Shown in pieces: positions 1 through 9,481 of a stretch of 64,000 nt of DNA. Within the stretch, counting starts at the first letter, position 1; the number at the start of each line of letters is the position of its first letter. The stretch covers positions 1-64,000 of the forward strand of contig NZ_LFIP02000013.1 in assembly GCF_001189235.2 (NCBI RefSeq). Reading direction: 5' to 3'. This stretch comes from Bradyrhizobium embrapense. Its GTDB lineage: Bacteria > Pseudomonadota > Alphaproteobacteria > Rhizobiales > Xanthobacteraceae. A program made the translations under genes and the position numbers. Below the pieces are notes generated by a model, which saw only the letters and a list, made by a program, of their open reading frames with translations, was not told the DNA's origin and did not search any database.

Positions 1-31
1 CGCGCCCCAGCCTGGCAGCGTGCTCGCAGCC

Positions 32-75
32 GTCAAGGACAAGCCCTGGCGGGCGCGCAAGCGCGCGTCCTTGAC
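32..75. repeat. Extragenic palindrome
   Basis: The arms GTCAAGGAC (32-40) and GTCCTTGAC (67-75) are exact inverted repeats and the interior also pairs (GCGCGC around AA). It resembles the short palindromic elements scattered between rhizobial genes. Apart from this and the next hairpin I see no gene in bases 1-428; the open frames there have no family signature. Confidence 0.55.
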
Positions 76-388
76 CGCTCCTGCGCGCGCCGCCGTCGAG
101 ATTGCGCGGGTCGGGGCGGAGAAACGGGCTTCAAGTCGAACAAAGAAACACACAACCAGCGCTAAAACCGCCGCAACAACCGTGGCATGATCAATCAGGG
201 AAAGCCGTCCACGCCTTCCGGCTCCCCTGCAAAATCACAAACGAAGGCGACAGATCACGAGCTACAAAAACACGACATCTTCACCCGCTACGGACAGTCG
301 CGGTGTCCGCCGGCAGCCGCTGCCGGCTACTGTGCATGGGGTTGTTTTCGATATTTTGGCAATGCGCCCCTGCGACGGCGGTCTCATA

Positions 389-423
389 GGGTGGGCAAGG
401 GCACTCTCGCGGCCTGCCCACCC
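389..423. repeat. Hairpin 3' of the GMC gene
   Basis: GGGTGGGCA (389-397) pairs perfectly with TGCCCACCC (415-423) over a 17-base loop, five bases beyond the stop of the minus-strand GMC gene. There is no T-run on either strand, so it may be a repeat element or an mRNA-stabilising hairpin rather than a classical terminator. Confidence 0.5.
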
Positions 424-428
424 TGCGG

Positions 429-2036
429 TTACCCCGCCCGCATCTCGGCCTTGATCATGTCGGCGGCCTTCTCGCCGATCATGATGGTCGGCGCGTTGGT
501 GTTGCCGCCGATCAGGGTCGGCATGATCGAGGCGTCGACCACGCGCATGCCTTCGAGCCCGTGGACGCGCAGCTTCGGATCGACCACCGCGAGCGGATCA
601 TTGGTGCCCATCCTGCAGGTGCCGACCGGGTGATAGACCGTATCGGAGCGCGCCCGCAGGACGTTGCGGATGTCGTCGTCGGTGCGGACATCCGATGTGA
701 ACATGTCCTTCTGCTGCAGCGCGCGCAGCGCCGGCGTGTCGAGCAGCCGCTTCGTCATCTTGAAGCCTGCGACCATGGTCTCGACGTCGCTGTCCTCGCC
801 GAAGAAATTCGGATCGATCGCAGGAGCCGCGAGCGGGTCGGCGCTGTTCAGCCACACGCTGCCGCGGCTGGCCGGGCGCAGCAGGCAGACATGGCAGGAG
901 AAGCCGGTGCCCCAGCGCGGCTTGCGGCCGTGGTCTTCCACCATGGCCATGCAGAAATGCAGCTGGATGTCGGGGACGTCGAGCTCAGGCCGCGTCTTCA
1001 GGAAGCCGCCGCATTCGGCGACGTTCGAGGTCATCGGGCCGCGCCGCTGGCGCCGGTACTGCCCGATCCCCTTGATGATGCGCCCGATGCCGCCCCACGA
1101 CAGTCCCGAGAAATAGGGGGCGTCGGAAGCGAAGCCGAACACGAAATCAGGATGATCCTGCAGGTTCTGTCCGACACCCGGCAGCTGATGCACGCTGGCG
1201 ATGCCGTGCTTGCCGAGCGCCGCGGCGTCGCCGACGCCCGACAGCATCAGCAATTGCGGCGACTGGAACGCGCCGGCCGAGAGGATGACCTCGCGCCGCG
1301 CGCGCAGCACCTTCTTCTCCTTGCCCTGCATGTATTCGACGCCGACGGCACGCTTGCCCTCGAAGAGGATGCGGGTCGCCTGCGCCTGCGTTTCGACGCG
1401 CAGATTGGGCCGGCGGCCCATGTGCGGATGGATGTAGCCGCGCGCGGCGCTCCAGCGCTCGCCATTCCGCTGGGTCACCTGGTAGATGCCGAGCCCTTCC
1501 TGTTCGGCGCCGTTGAAATCGTCGCGGATCCGGAATTGGGCCTCGCGCGCGCCCTGCAGGAACATCTCCTTGACCGGATTGTCGGACTGCAGGCCGGTGA
1601 CGTTGAGCGGGCCGCCCTTGCCGTGATATTCGCCGTCGAGCTCGGTGTTGTGCTCCGAGCGCTTGAAATAGGGCAGCACGTCGGCGTAGCTCCAGCCGGT
1701 ATTGCCGAGCGAAGCCCAGTGATCGTAGTCGGCACGATGGCCGCGGATATAGACCATGGCATTGATGGCGCTCGAGCCGCCGAGCCCCTTGCCGCGCGGT
1801 TGATAGCCGATGCGGCCGTTCAGTCCCTTCTGCGGCACCGTGTCGAACGCCCAGTTGTTGAGCTTGCCCGAGAGCATCAGGATGATGGCGCCGGGCGTGG
1901 TCACCACCCAATTGTCGTTCTTGCCGCCGGCATCCAGCACCGCCACCGAGGTCGCCGGATCCTCCGACAGCCGCCCGGCCACCGCGCAGCCGCCAGAGCC
2001 TGCGCCCACCACCACGAAATCGAATGTGTCAGTCAC
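429..2036 (-). CDS. GMC-family FAD alcohol dehydrogenase/oxidase
   Basis: Flavin-dependent oxidoreductase of the glucose-methanol-choline family, expected to oxidise an alcohol to an aldehyde in the cytoplasm. The N-terminal Rossmann motif GAGSGG (residues 11-16) binds the FAD ADP moiety. GGSSAIN (86-92) is the first GMC signature. The catalytic pair is seen as His469 in YHPVGTCRMG and Asn512 in GGNTNAP. The 535-residue length fits choline-dehydrogenase-like members, but choline specificity cannot be read from sequence. It lies 133 bases downstream of an aldehyde dehydrogenase on the same strand, which suggests a two-step alcohol to aldehyde to acid route, with a palindromic repeat between them. 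Confidence 0.9.
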   Translation of the reverse strand: MTDTFDFVVVGAGSGGCAVAGRLSEDPATSVAVLDAGGKNDNWVVTTPGAIILMLSGKLNNWAFDTVPQKGLNGRIGYQPRGKGLGGSSAINAMVYIRGHRADYDHWASLGNTGWSYADVLPYFKRSEHNTELDGEYHGKGGPLNVTGLQSDNPVKEMFLQGAREAQFRIRDDFNGAEQEGLGIYQVTQRNGERWSAARGYIHPHMGRRPNLRVETQAQATRILFEGKRAVGVEYMQGKEKKVLRARREVILSAGAFQSPQLLMLSGVGDAAALGKHGIASVHQLPGVGQNLQDHPDFVFGFASDAPYFSGLSWGGIGRIIKGIGQYRRQRRGPMTSNVAECGGFLKTRPELDVPDIQLHFCMAMVEDHGRKPRWGTGFSCHVCLLRPASRGSVWLNSADPLAAPAIDPNFFGEDSDVETMVAGFKMTKRLLDTPALRALQQKDMFTSDVRTDDDIRNVLRARSDTVYHPVGTCRMGTNDPLAVVDPKLRVHGLEGMRVVDASIMPTLIGGNTNAPTIMIGEKAADMIKAEMRAG

Positions 2037-2068
2037 GTACGTTTCCCCCTTGGCTATTCTTCTTTGTC

Positions 2069-2168
2069 ATTCCGGGGCGCGCGCAGCGCGAGCCCGGAAT
2101 CCATTTATCCGCGTCACTGCGGCGCGATGGATTCCGGGCTCGATGCTTCGCATCGCCCCGGAATGACA
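2069..2168. repeat. Double palindromic repeat (GTCATTCCGGGGC type)
   Basis: GTCATTCCGGGGC (from 2069) and its reverse complement GCCCCGGAATGAC (ending 2168) bound about 100 bases. Within it, CCCGGAATCCAT and ATGGATTCCGGG form an inner inverted repeat. It fills the gap between the two oxidoreductase genes. Elements beginning with this sequence are frequent in Bradyrhizobium intergenic DNA, from memory. It could fold into a long hairpin that attenuates read-through. Confidence 0.7.
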
Positions 2169-2169
2169 G

Positions 2170-3603
2170 TCACGACAACATCCGCATCACTTTCTCCAGC
2201 CGCGCGATCTTCGCGCCGTAGGGCGGATAGAGATCGGCGAGCCGGTTGAAGCGCGAGCGGTAGAACACCGGCTTCAGCTTGGTCAGCGTCTTGAATCCCC
2301 ATTCGCCGTGATAGGCGCCGGTACCGGACGCGCCGACGCCGCCCATCGGCTGATAGGCCTGCGCGAAATGGAACAGGCAGTCATTGATTGTGACGCCGCC
2401 CGACACCGTGCGCGCCAGCACCTCATCGCGGGCGGCATTGTCGGTGCCGAACCAGTACAGCGCCAGCGGGCGGTCGCGCCGGTTGATGAAGGCGATCGCC
2501 TCGGTTGCGTCGCGGGTGCCCATGACCGGCAGCAGCGGTCCGAAGATCTCCTCCTGCATCACGGTCATCTCCGGCGTCGCATCGACGATGACGGTTGGCG
2601 GAAATTTCCGCACTCCCTTCCATTCGGGATCGTTCGGTGCGGCCGGCTGCATGATCGTCGCGCCCTTCGCGGCGGCGTCGGCGACGAGGCCCTCGAGCCT
2701 TGCATAGTGCCGGTCCGAGACGATCGAGGTGTAGTCGGGGTTTTTCGGATCGGCGCCGAACATGTGCTGCATGTGGCCCTGCAGCCGCAGCGCGAACGGC
2801 TGCACCGAGGCTTGCGGCACCAGCACGTAATCGGGCGCGATGCAGGTCTGGCCGGCATTGAGCAGCTTGCCGTAGGCGATGCGCTGCGCGGCCTCGTCGA
2901 GGTCGGCGGAGCCGTCGACGATCGCGGGCGATTTGCCGCCGAGCTCGAGCGTCACCGGTGTCAGGTTGCGGCCGGCCGCCTCCGCGACCAGCCGGCCCAC
3001 GCGGGTTGAGCCGGTGAAGATCAGATGATCGAACGGCAGCGCGGCAAAGGCCGTTGCGACGTCGTCGTCGATATCGGTGACCGCGAGCTCGGTAGGGTCG
3101 AATTTCTTCTCGATCACCTCCGCAAGCAGCTCGGCGAAGCGCGGCACCAGCTCGCTCGGCTTGATGATGGCGCGGTTGCCGGCCGCGATCGCGGCGACCG
3201 CGGGCGCCAGGGTCAGCTGCAGCGGATAATTCCATGGCGCGATGATCCCGACCACGCCGAGCGGCTGCGGGATCAGCCGATTCCTGGCCGGCGCGAACTG
3301 CACCGTGGTCGGGATCCGCTCGGGCGCCATCCAGCCTTTGAGGTGCCTGGCCGCATGCTTGATCTCGCCGAGCACCAGCATGGTCTCGGCGATCGCAGTC
3401 TCGACGGTGGAGCGGTGGCCGAAATCGGCCGAGATCGCCGCCTCGAATCGCGCTTCGTTCTCGGTCAGCGCGGCGCGCAGGCGGCGCAGGCGGTCGAGCC
3501 GCGCCTGCAATGTCGGCGCCGGTTCGCCGCGCGACAGCTCGAATTGGCGGTGAAAGACCTCCTCAAGCGCATGCAGTCCCGGGCTCTTCAATGGCCGGTC
3601 CAT
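2170..3603 (-). CDS. Coniferyl-aldehyde-type dehydrogenase
   Basis: NAD(P)-dependent aldehyde dehydrogenase of 477 residues that oxidises aldehydes to acids. Asn125 in APWNYP, Glu220 in ELGGKSP and the catalytic Cys254 in NAGQTC are all present, so it should be active. The overall pattern, including the short N-terminus and the region around residues 90-125, is closest to the coniferyl aldehyde dehydrogenase group rather than betaine-aldehyde enzymes. Members of that group accept many aldehydes, so the substrate is open. It is upstream of the GMC gene on the same strand and may act on that enzyme's product. Confidence 0.88.
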   Translation of the reverse strand: MDRPLKSPGLHALEEVFHRQFELSRGEPAPTLQARLDRLRRLRAALTENEARFEAAISADFGHRSTVETAIAETMLVLGEIKHAARHLKGWMAPERIPTTVQFAPARNRLIPQPLGVVGIIAPWNYPLQLTLAPAVAAIAAGNRAIIKPSELVPRFAELLAEVIEKKFDPTELAVTDIDDDVATAFAALPFDHLIFTGSTRVGRLVAEAAGRNLTPVTLELGGKSPAIVDGSADLDEAAQRIAYGKLLNAGQTCIAPDYVLVPQASVQPFALRLQGHMQHMFGADPKNPDYTSIVSDRHYARLEGLVADAAAKGATIMQPAAPNDPEWKGVRKFPPTVIVDATPEMTVMQEEIFGPLLPVMGTRDATEAIAFINRRDRPLALYWFGTDNAARDEVLARTVSGGVTINDCLFHFAQAYQPMGGVGASGTGAYHGEWGFKTLTKLKPVFYRSRFNRLADLYPPYGAKIARLEKVMRMLS

Positions 3604-3918
3604 GGCGTTTCCCCTCGGATGGCGTTTCCTTGACGGATTTTGTTGGCGCCAAGCTCCGCTTTTGCGCGCGATCTGGCAAGGCCCGGTTCCCGGCGGTAAA
3701 ATTTGTCAGGAAAACCGGTGATTTGGACGTCACAAAATCCTCAAAAACCCGCATCCGGGGCTTTCCAAACCGTACTCACGTTGATACATACCCCTCGCAC
3801 CCGATGGCTTCGGCCCGGGTTGCCTTCTCGGGAAGCATCCGGACGGATCGATCGGCGCCGTTAGACGCGTCGGTCGACAGGTTCGGGCACCCTTTCTGTA
3901 GGGCATGCAACGGTTTAA
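3604..3918. other. Intergenic region before tRNA-fMet
   Basis: About 315 bases with no supported gene. It must hold the promoter of the minus-strand aldehyde dehydrogenase gene and the plus-strand tRNA promoter, but I could not assign convincing -35/-10 boxes. Confidence 0.4.
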
Positions 3919-5103
<1,185 letters not shown>

Positions 5104-5108
<5 letters not shown>

Positions 5109-5165
5109 TCAGTCGCCGACATAGGGCTTCTCCTCCACTCCATGAAGGGCTCCCCGGCGGAAGCG
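5104..5165 (+). other. Copy of the 3' end of the 5770-5970 small gene
   Basis: The plus strand here reads CTTCAGTCGCCGACATAGGG then CTTCTCCTCC and GAAGGGCTC, encoding ...LQSPT-stop. The end of the small gene at 5770-5970 and its downstream DNA (5951-6010) show the same order with few differences. The duplicated tail sits where the recombinase loses its N-terminal domain, so a recombination between copies of this gene family may have truncated the recombinase. Confidence 0.5.
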
Positions 5166-5254
5166 CATTGCTTGACGATCTCCTCTGGTTCGATGGCCAA
5201 GACCCTGCGTAGGCGGTCGCAGATTGAGCGCAAAGCCATGTTGCGATGACTATT

Positions 5255-5645
5255 CGACGCTTACCGCCTCGAAGCGCCGGGGCCGTTCCGTGAGCATATC
5301 GAGGGCAAGGGGCACGAGCTGTTCAAATACGCGGCGAAGCTCAATTACGAGGGCATTATTTTGGATGCCCCGCACCGCTCCGACCGCAACGATGGCTGGC
5401 TGAAGGTGAAGACCATCCAGCGCGATGAATTTTTGGTTGTCGGGTTTATCAAAGAGACCCTTCAGGCGTGGCGGCGCTCTACGCTGGACAGCGTCATTAG
5501 TCAGAAGAGCAAATTGAGTAAGCCACTCAGAAAATCCCAAGGCACGGTGTGCCGGCTTTTACGGCTGGCTGAAATCGAACACCGCGACATCACGTCCGAA
5601 GGCTTGCCGCGAGCGAGCTCGTTCAGGTGGATTTTCAGAAAGTAA
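5255..5645 (+). pseudogene. ligD: DNA ligase D fragment (ligase and OB-fold parts)
   Basis: In one frame the translation shows HIEGKGHELFKYA, LNYEGII, a degenerate motif region and GWLKVKTIQRDEFLVVGF, the end of the ATP-dependent ligase domain of LigD. A shift then exposes GVAALYAG, and further on AEIEHRDITSEGLPRASSF matches the end of the OB-fold. No start codon, polymerase or nuclease domain is present and the frame changes at least twice, so this is a relic. LigD works with Ku in end joining; this copy cannot. Confidence 0.75.
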
Positions 5646-5769
5646 CACACGTTGTAGAGCGGCGCCCGGATTCGTACTTACATGGGCCAGATCACTGTGC
5701 GGCCAACGGCGACCGGTGATGAAACGCGCAACGCAGCGCGCCCACCTTACCCAAATAGGGAGCTGCGCC

Positions 5770-5970
5770 ATGAAGAAACGGCGTCGTTTCAGACAAGCAG
5801 AAACCCTGCAGGAGAGGCTCAGGAAGTTCGCGGCGCAGAGCCGTGAACAAGCCAAGCAAATGCCTGCGGGCGCCGAGCGTGAACAGCTTGTCAAGAAAGC
5901 CCGTCAGGCGGAGACCGCCGCCCATCTCGATGAGTGGATGAGTTCACCGGGCCTTCAATCCCCGACATAG
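5770..5970 (+). CDS. Small conserved helical protein (66 aa), paralogue of 31560-31787
   Basis: A basic N-terminus (KKRRRFR) is followed by an amphipathic helical body (LQERLRKFAAQSREQAK, then EREQLVKKARQAETAAHLDEW) and the tail MSSPGLQSPT. I chose ATG 5770, preceded by GGGAGCTGCGCC, rather than the upstream in-frame ATG at 5716, because similarity to the paralogue at 31560-31787 begins here: both have K/R-rich starts, a KA/RSAE-hxxxW segment and a short Pro-containing tail. No function is known to me; such proteins are common in Bradyrhizobium. Confidence 0.7.
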   Translation: MKKRRRFRQAETLQERLRKFAAQSREQAKQMPAGAEREQLVKKARQAETAAHLDEWMSSPGLQSPT

Positions 5971-6070
5971 GGGCTTGGGGTTCTCCTCCCCTAGGCTCTT
6001 GAAGGGCTCTCGTATCCGGCGGGGGCCCTTCGCTTAGGAACCTACCTGCATCCCCGGACATTTTCTGCTT

Positions 6071-6283
6071 ATGAGTGAGAGCGTACACCTCCTTGTCGAG
6101 AGTGCTGTCCAGATCGCCTGGGATTTCCTCGAAGCGTCAGGCGAAATTGTCGATGGCTATGAGACCAGCCGCCTCCTCGTGAAGGAAATCGGAAAGATGA
6201 CGCTGACGGGGGAGCGGCGAAAAATCATGCTCGCCAACCGCGCGATCGAAGCTTACCGAAAGAACAGACAGAAGGCCGCATGA
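6071..6283 (+). CDS. Hypothetical protein, 70 aa
   Basis: Small helical, charged protein (SESVHLLVESAVQIAWDFL then RRKIMLANRAIEAYRK). It looks like a helix-turn-helix-sized or structural protein but has no motif I can name. Its stop overlaps the next start as ATGA, so the two are translated together. A poor EcfG-like box (GGAAC, 17 bases, CATT) starts at 6037. Confidence 0.6.
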   Translation: MSESVHLLVESAVQIAWDFLEASGEIVDGYETSRLLVKEIGKMTLTGERRKIMLANRAIEAYRKNRQKAA

Positions 6284-6441
6284 ACGGACGGATTGACGAG
6301 GCTGTCGCAGCCCGGGCTTATGAGCTGTGGGAAAAGGCTGGAAAGCCTGAAGGCCGCGATGCGGAGTTCTGGCACTTGGCCGAACAGGAGCTGATCAACG
6401 AGGACAAGTCCTCACCGCTGCGGACGCCGGACACGCTGTGA
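6280..6441 (+). CDS. DUF2934 family small protein (53 aa)
   Basis: The core AYELWEKAGKPEGRDAEFW followed by LAEQEL is the DUF2934 signature, found in many rhizobial small proteins and at the N-terminus of some stress proteins. The start ATG overlaps the stop of the preceding gene (ATGA at 6280-6283), supporting both the start and operon membership. Function unknown. The gene is too short to be picked up by usual ORF cut-offs. Confidence 0.8.
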   Translation: MNGRIDEAVAARAYELWEKAGKPEGRDAEFWHLAEQELINEDKSSPLRTPDTL

Positions 6442-6686
6442 TCAACTCAAATTGCCCGATCTGCCACGGCCTGGCTGGGGGGCGGTCAGATCGCCACCTG
6501 ACTGGAATGTCGGTATTTGGTTGTGCCTCTGGACTTAAGCTTATCGGCTGGCATCCGGATGGCGGAGCGAACGACCACCATCAATAACCTGGCTGGAATC
6601 AGGATGACCTCGAACGTCTCTACGAGACCGTCAAGGAGACCAAGGGGGTCGTCGGTCGCGGGCTATACGATGGAGCTGTCGACTGA
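6438..6686 (+). pseudogene. Small CPICHG-containing ORF interrupted by TAA
   Basis: A frame opening with GTG at 6438 (overlapping the DUF2934 stop) encodes NSNCPICHGLAGG, a possible half zinc site, and runs to TAA at 6585. The same frame continues without change as PGWNQDDLERLYETVKETK to TGA at 6684. The coding-like tail suggests one gene split by a nonsense codon. Its 3' end overlaps the convergent Nudix gene by 24 bases. Weakly supported. Confidence 0.35.
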
Positions 6687-7289
6687 AGAGAACGAGAGTT
6701 GCAGCCATTGCAGGGCGAGAATTGTCGGAGCGCTTTGGATCTCGTTTCCATTTACCAGCTCGATGGCGCGTCCTATCCGGTAGCGGATAACCGCGATATC
6801 TTCGCCGTCGTTCGGCGCGCCCGCGCGCACGGGCGCTGCAGCAGCATCGACACGTGCCAAGAAAAGCGTCATGATCTCGTCAGTGAGCGCTGGCGCCGGC
6901 AGGAAGTCGAACAGCCGCTTCATGGATAGCGGCATGAGCCCGATCTCTTCGACGCACTCGCGTCGCGCCGCCGCTTCGGATGTCTCGCCGGGATCGACCC
7001 CGCCGGCCACGATCTCGATCATCTCGCCGCGTCCCGTCGCGAGATGACCGCCGATCCGGAATTGGCGGGTCAGAACGACTTCATCGCGCTCGAGGTCGAT
7101 TGCCAGCACGCCAACGACGCGCCCGGAGCGCAGCACGTCGCGTTCATAGGTCGCGCCCACTTCGGTCCCTTGCCGGTCCGCCACGGCGAAACGATGATAA
7201 TTGCGGTAGCCGCGACCGATCGGCTGTGGAGGAGACACAGTGATCGATCGCGGTTCACGATCGCCGCCGACTAGGTTTGGCAGTGTCAT
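6663..7289 (-). CDS. Nudix hydrolase (ADP-ribose pyrophosphatase-like)
   Basis: The Nudix box G-x5-E-x7-REUxEExGU is complete at residues 96-118 (Glu102, Arg110-Glu111, Glu114-Glu115), so metal-dependent diphosphate hydrolysis is expected. The domain plan, with EMIEIVAGG before the box, resembles ADP-ribose or nucleotide-sugar pyrophosphatases such as NudF/GDP-mannose hydrolases. It is the last gene of the long minus-strand sugar cassette: its ATG overlaps the TGA of the UXS-like gene by 4 bases. A role in recycling or trimming a nucleotide-sugar of the cassette is plausible inference. Confidence 0.85.
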   Translation of the reverse strand: MTLPNLVGGDREPRSITVSPPQPIGRGYRNYHRFAVADRQGTEVGATYERDVLRSGRVVGVLAIDLERDEVVLTRQFRIGGHLATGRGEMIEIVAGGVDPGETSEAAARRECVEEIGLMPLSMKRLFDFLPAPALTDEIMTLFLARVDAAAAPVRAGAPNDGEDIAVIRYRIGRAIELVNGNEIQSAPTILALQWLQLSFSSVDSSIV

Positions 7290-8350
7290 TGCTGGCCGGC
7301 CAGGGTCAGCTGCGCCCGCCTGCGTCGCGCCGATGAGGCCGACGGTCGCGCGCTGACCAGAGCGGGAGCTGGAGTTGCCACGCGGAGCGAGAAGTAGGCG
7401 ATTGTCGCCTGTAGACCGTCCTGCAACGCCACCCGAGGACGCCAGCCCAGTAATCGTTCCGCGGTTTCAATGACGGGCTTCCGGCGTTTGGGATCATCCT
7501 CTGGGAGTGACTCGAACCGCAGCGGCGACGCCGATCGCGTACATGCAAGAACCGTTCGCGCGATGGCCTCGATGGTGATCTCCTGGGGATTGCCGAGGTT
7601 GCAAGGCCCCGTCACCGTTGACGGACTCTCCATCAGCAATTCGAGGCCCCTGACGAGATCGTCGATAAAGCAGAAGCTTCTCGTCTGGCTACCCTCACCA
7701 TAGATTGTGATCGGTTCGCCGCGCAGCGCCTGGACAATGAAATTGGAGACGACACGCCCGTCATTCTCCAGCATGCGGGGCCCATAAGTGTTGAAGATGC
7801 GGGCGACCTTCACTTCCACACCATGCGTCCGCTGGTAGTCGAACATCAAAGTCTCCGCCGCGCGTTTGCCCTCGTCGTAACAGGCGCGGGGCCCGATCAT
7901 GTTGACATGACCGACATAGGTCTCGGGCTGCGGATGAACTTCGGGATCGCCATAGACTTCGCTGGTCGAGGCTTGCAGGACGCGCGCGGCTTTCTGTCGA
8001 GCCAACTCAAGCACATTCATGGTGCCGATGACGCACGTCTTCATCGTGCCGATCGGATCCCGCTGGTAGTGCCGTGGCGAGGCCGGACAGGCCAGACTGT
8101 AGATCTGGTCGACTTCCACGGAGATGCTCAATGGGTCGCGGACGTCGTGTTGGATGAATTCGAATCGCGGATGATTGAGAAGCGGCCTGATGTTGTCAAG
8201 CGTGCCGGTGAAGAGATTGTCGACACAGATCACGCGTTCGCCCCGACGTAACAATGCGTCACAAAGATGCGATCCGATAAAGCCAGCGCCGCCCGTGATC
8301 AACACGGTGCGTGCAGGTCGAGTGCCGGTGATCCGCGCTTGATATGTCAT
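7286..8350 (-). CDS. UDP-glucuronate decarboxylase-like SDR
   Basis: Extended short-chain dehydrogenase of 354 residues. GGAGFIGSH (20-28) binds NAD. Tyr158-x3-Lys162 within ACYDEGKR is the catalytic pair in the context typical of UDP-xylose synthase (UXS), as are IFNTYGPRM and the N-terminal DNLFTGT. UXS converts UDP-glucuronate to UDP-xylose, so a pentose-containing product is indicated. The C-terminal 35 residues are a low-complexity Ala/Arg/Ser tail beyond the usual fold. It is separated from the upstream glycosyltransferase by 9 bases and overlaps the downstream Nudix gene by 4. Confidence 0.85.
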   Translation of the reverse strand: MTYQARITGTRPARTVLITGGAGFIGSHLCDALLRRGERVICVDNLFTGTLDNIRPLLNHPRFEFIQHDVRDPLSISVEVDQIYSLACPASPRHYQRDPIGTMKTCVIGTMNVLELARQKAARVLQASTSEVYGDPEVHPQPETYVGHVNMIGPRACYDEGKRAAETLMFDYQRTHGVEVKVARIFNTYGPRMLENDGRVVSNFIVQALRGEPITIYGEGSQTRSFCFIDDLVRGLELLMESPSTVTGPCNLGNPQEITIEAIARTVLACTRSASPLRFESLPEDDPKRRKPVIETAERLLGWRPRVALQDGLQATIAYFSLRVATPAPALVSARPSASSARRRRAQLTLAGQQ

Positions 8351-8359
8351 AGACCCTCC

Positions 8360-9481
8360 TCAGATCTCTGCAGCTTGCTTGCTGCGTACGCTCGGTCGGT
8401 TAACCGATTTCGATCGGCGCTGGGCGGTCGCTTCCTGTAGATAGAATTCCAGCTGACGTGCCCGATGTGCTGGCGTGTGGTCGGCCAGAATGCGCCGACG
8501 GGCTCTTGCGCCGATCGACTGCCGACGTTCGTCCGGCATGTTGCGCAGGATCTCGACGACATCGCCCGAATCGTCAACGAGCAGTATCTCGGCCCCGGGC
8601 TCCAGGATTGTCTCGATGCCCGGCCAGCGATCCGAAATGATAGGCGTTCCGCATGCGGCTGCCTCGAACAGTCGCACACTGGGCGAAAAGCCGAGAGCGC
8701 GCATATCCGCACGCGTAATGTTCAGTGTGAAACGTTGCTCTGAGTAGAAAGCTGCGTGCCGGGACGGAGCGAGATGATCGATCCGCGCGACATTCTCCGG
8801 CCACTCTATGGCAGGATACTGCGAGCCGGCGACGACAAACTGCAGGTCCGGCGCGGCTCGCGCTGGAGCGACCAATAACCGCTCGACCGAGTCTTGACGG
8901 TCAGGGCTGTAGGTTCCGAGATAACCGAGCTGCCATTTCGGCTCGCTCTGCTGGCCCCGGTAGACGTCAATATCGGCGCTGCAATGGAGTACGCGTGCGA
9001 GCGGGCTACCATATTCGGTCTCGACGACCTTTGGCACGTCTCCTGCCGTGAATGACAAATAAAGATCAAATCGCGGGATCAGCGCCGCGGAAAGATATGG
9101 CAGACCTCGATCGAGACCGGCAAGCGTGACGGGCGTATCAATATCGTAGAAGGCCGTTATGCCCCGCGCGTTGGTGGTTACCCAATCCGCAACCGCGATG
9201 CCATCGGGAACGTATGAACCGACGATCACGACATCGGCGATGCTGATGGTCTTGCCGAATCTAAACGCAAGGTCCGGGAGCGATTGATAGAGTTCAACCG
9301 ACCAGGTTGATGGCTTGGCGAGGTCGCGATGTTCGCGATACCACGGCATGTCCCGCTCCAGGAATGTCACGCGATGGTCGCGCTGCGCCAGGGCCTCGAT
9401 CAGAGCGCGATAGGTGGTCGCGTGACCGTTCCCCCAAGACGAGGTAACCGATAGTCCAATGACGACAATGCTGAGGGTCAT
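8360..9481 (-). CDS. CgeB-like glycosyltransferase, copy 1
   Basis: GT-B type glycosyltransferase (373 aa) of the CgeB/Glyco_trans_1_2 class. The N-terminus SVTSSWGNGHATTYRAL is a motif shared by four transferases of this cassette, and the C-terminal domain has FSPSVRLFEAAACG, PIISD and LEPGAEIL, the donor-binding half. I start it at ATG 9481, which overlaps the upstream TGA (ATGA) and lines up with its paralogues; the longer open frame to 9721 overlaps the neighbour. Closest relative in the window is the transferase at 20164-21267 (WGNGHAT, YLGTYSxDRQ, LNxTRAxM). No membrane segment is visible, so it should act in the cytoplasm. Confidence 0.85.
   Translation of the reverse strand: MTLSIVVIGLSVTSSWGNGHATTYRALIEALAQRDHRVTFLERDMPWYREHRDLAKPSTWSVELYQSLPDLAFRFGKTISIADVVIVGSYVPDGIAVADWVTTNARGITAFYDIDTPVTLAGLDRGLPYLSAALIPRFDLYLSFTAGDVPKVVETEYGSPLARVLHCSADIDVYRGQQSEPKWQLGYLGTYSPDRQDSVERLLVAPARAAPDLQFVVAGSQYPAIEWPENVARIDHLAPSRHAAFYSEQRFTLNITRADMRALGFSPSVRLFEAAACGTPIISDRWPGIETILEPGAEILLVDDSGDVVEILRNMPDERRQSIGARARRRILADHTPAHRARQLEFYLQEATAQRRSKSVNRPSVRSKQAAEI

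Noticed and set aside
561..2249. Long plus-strand open frame opposite the GMC gene
   Set aside because: Arg/Ala-rich translation with no motif; it is the reverse shadow of a well-supported GC-rich gene.
6037..6062. GGAAC-N17-CATT before the 6071 gene
   Set aside because: Mismatch at the critical G of the -10, so not listed as a promoter.
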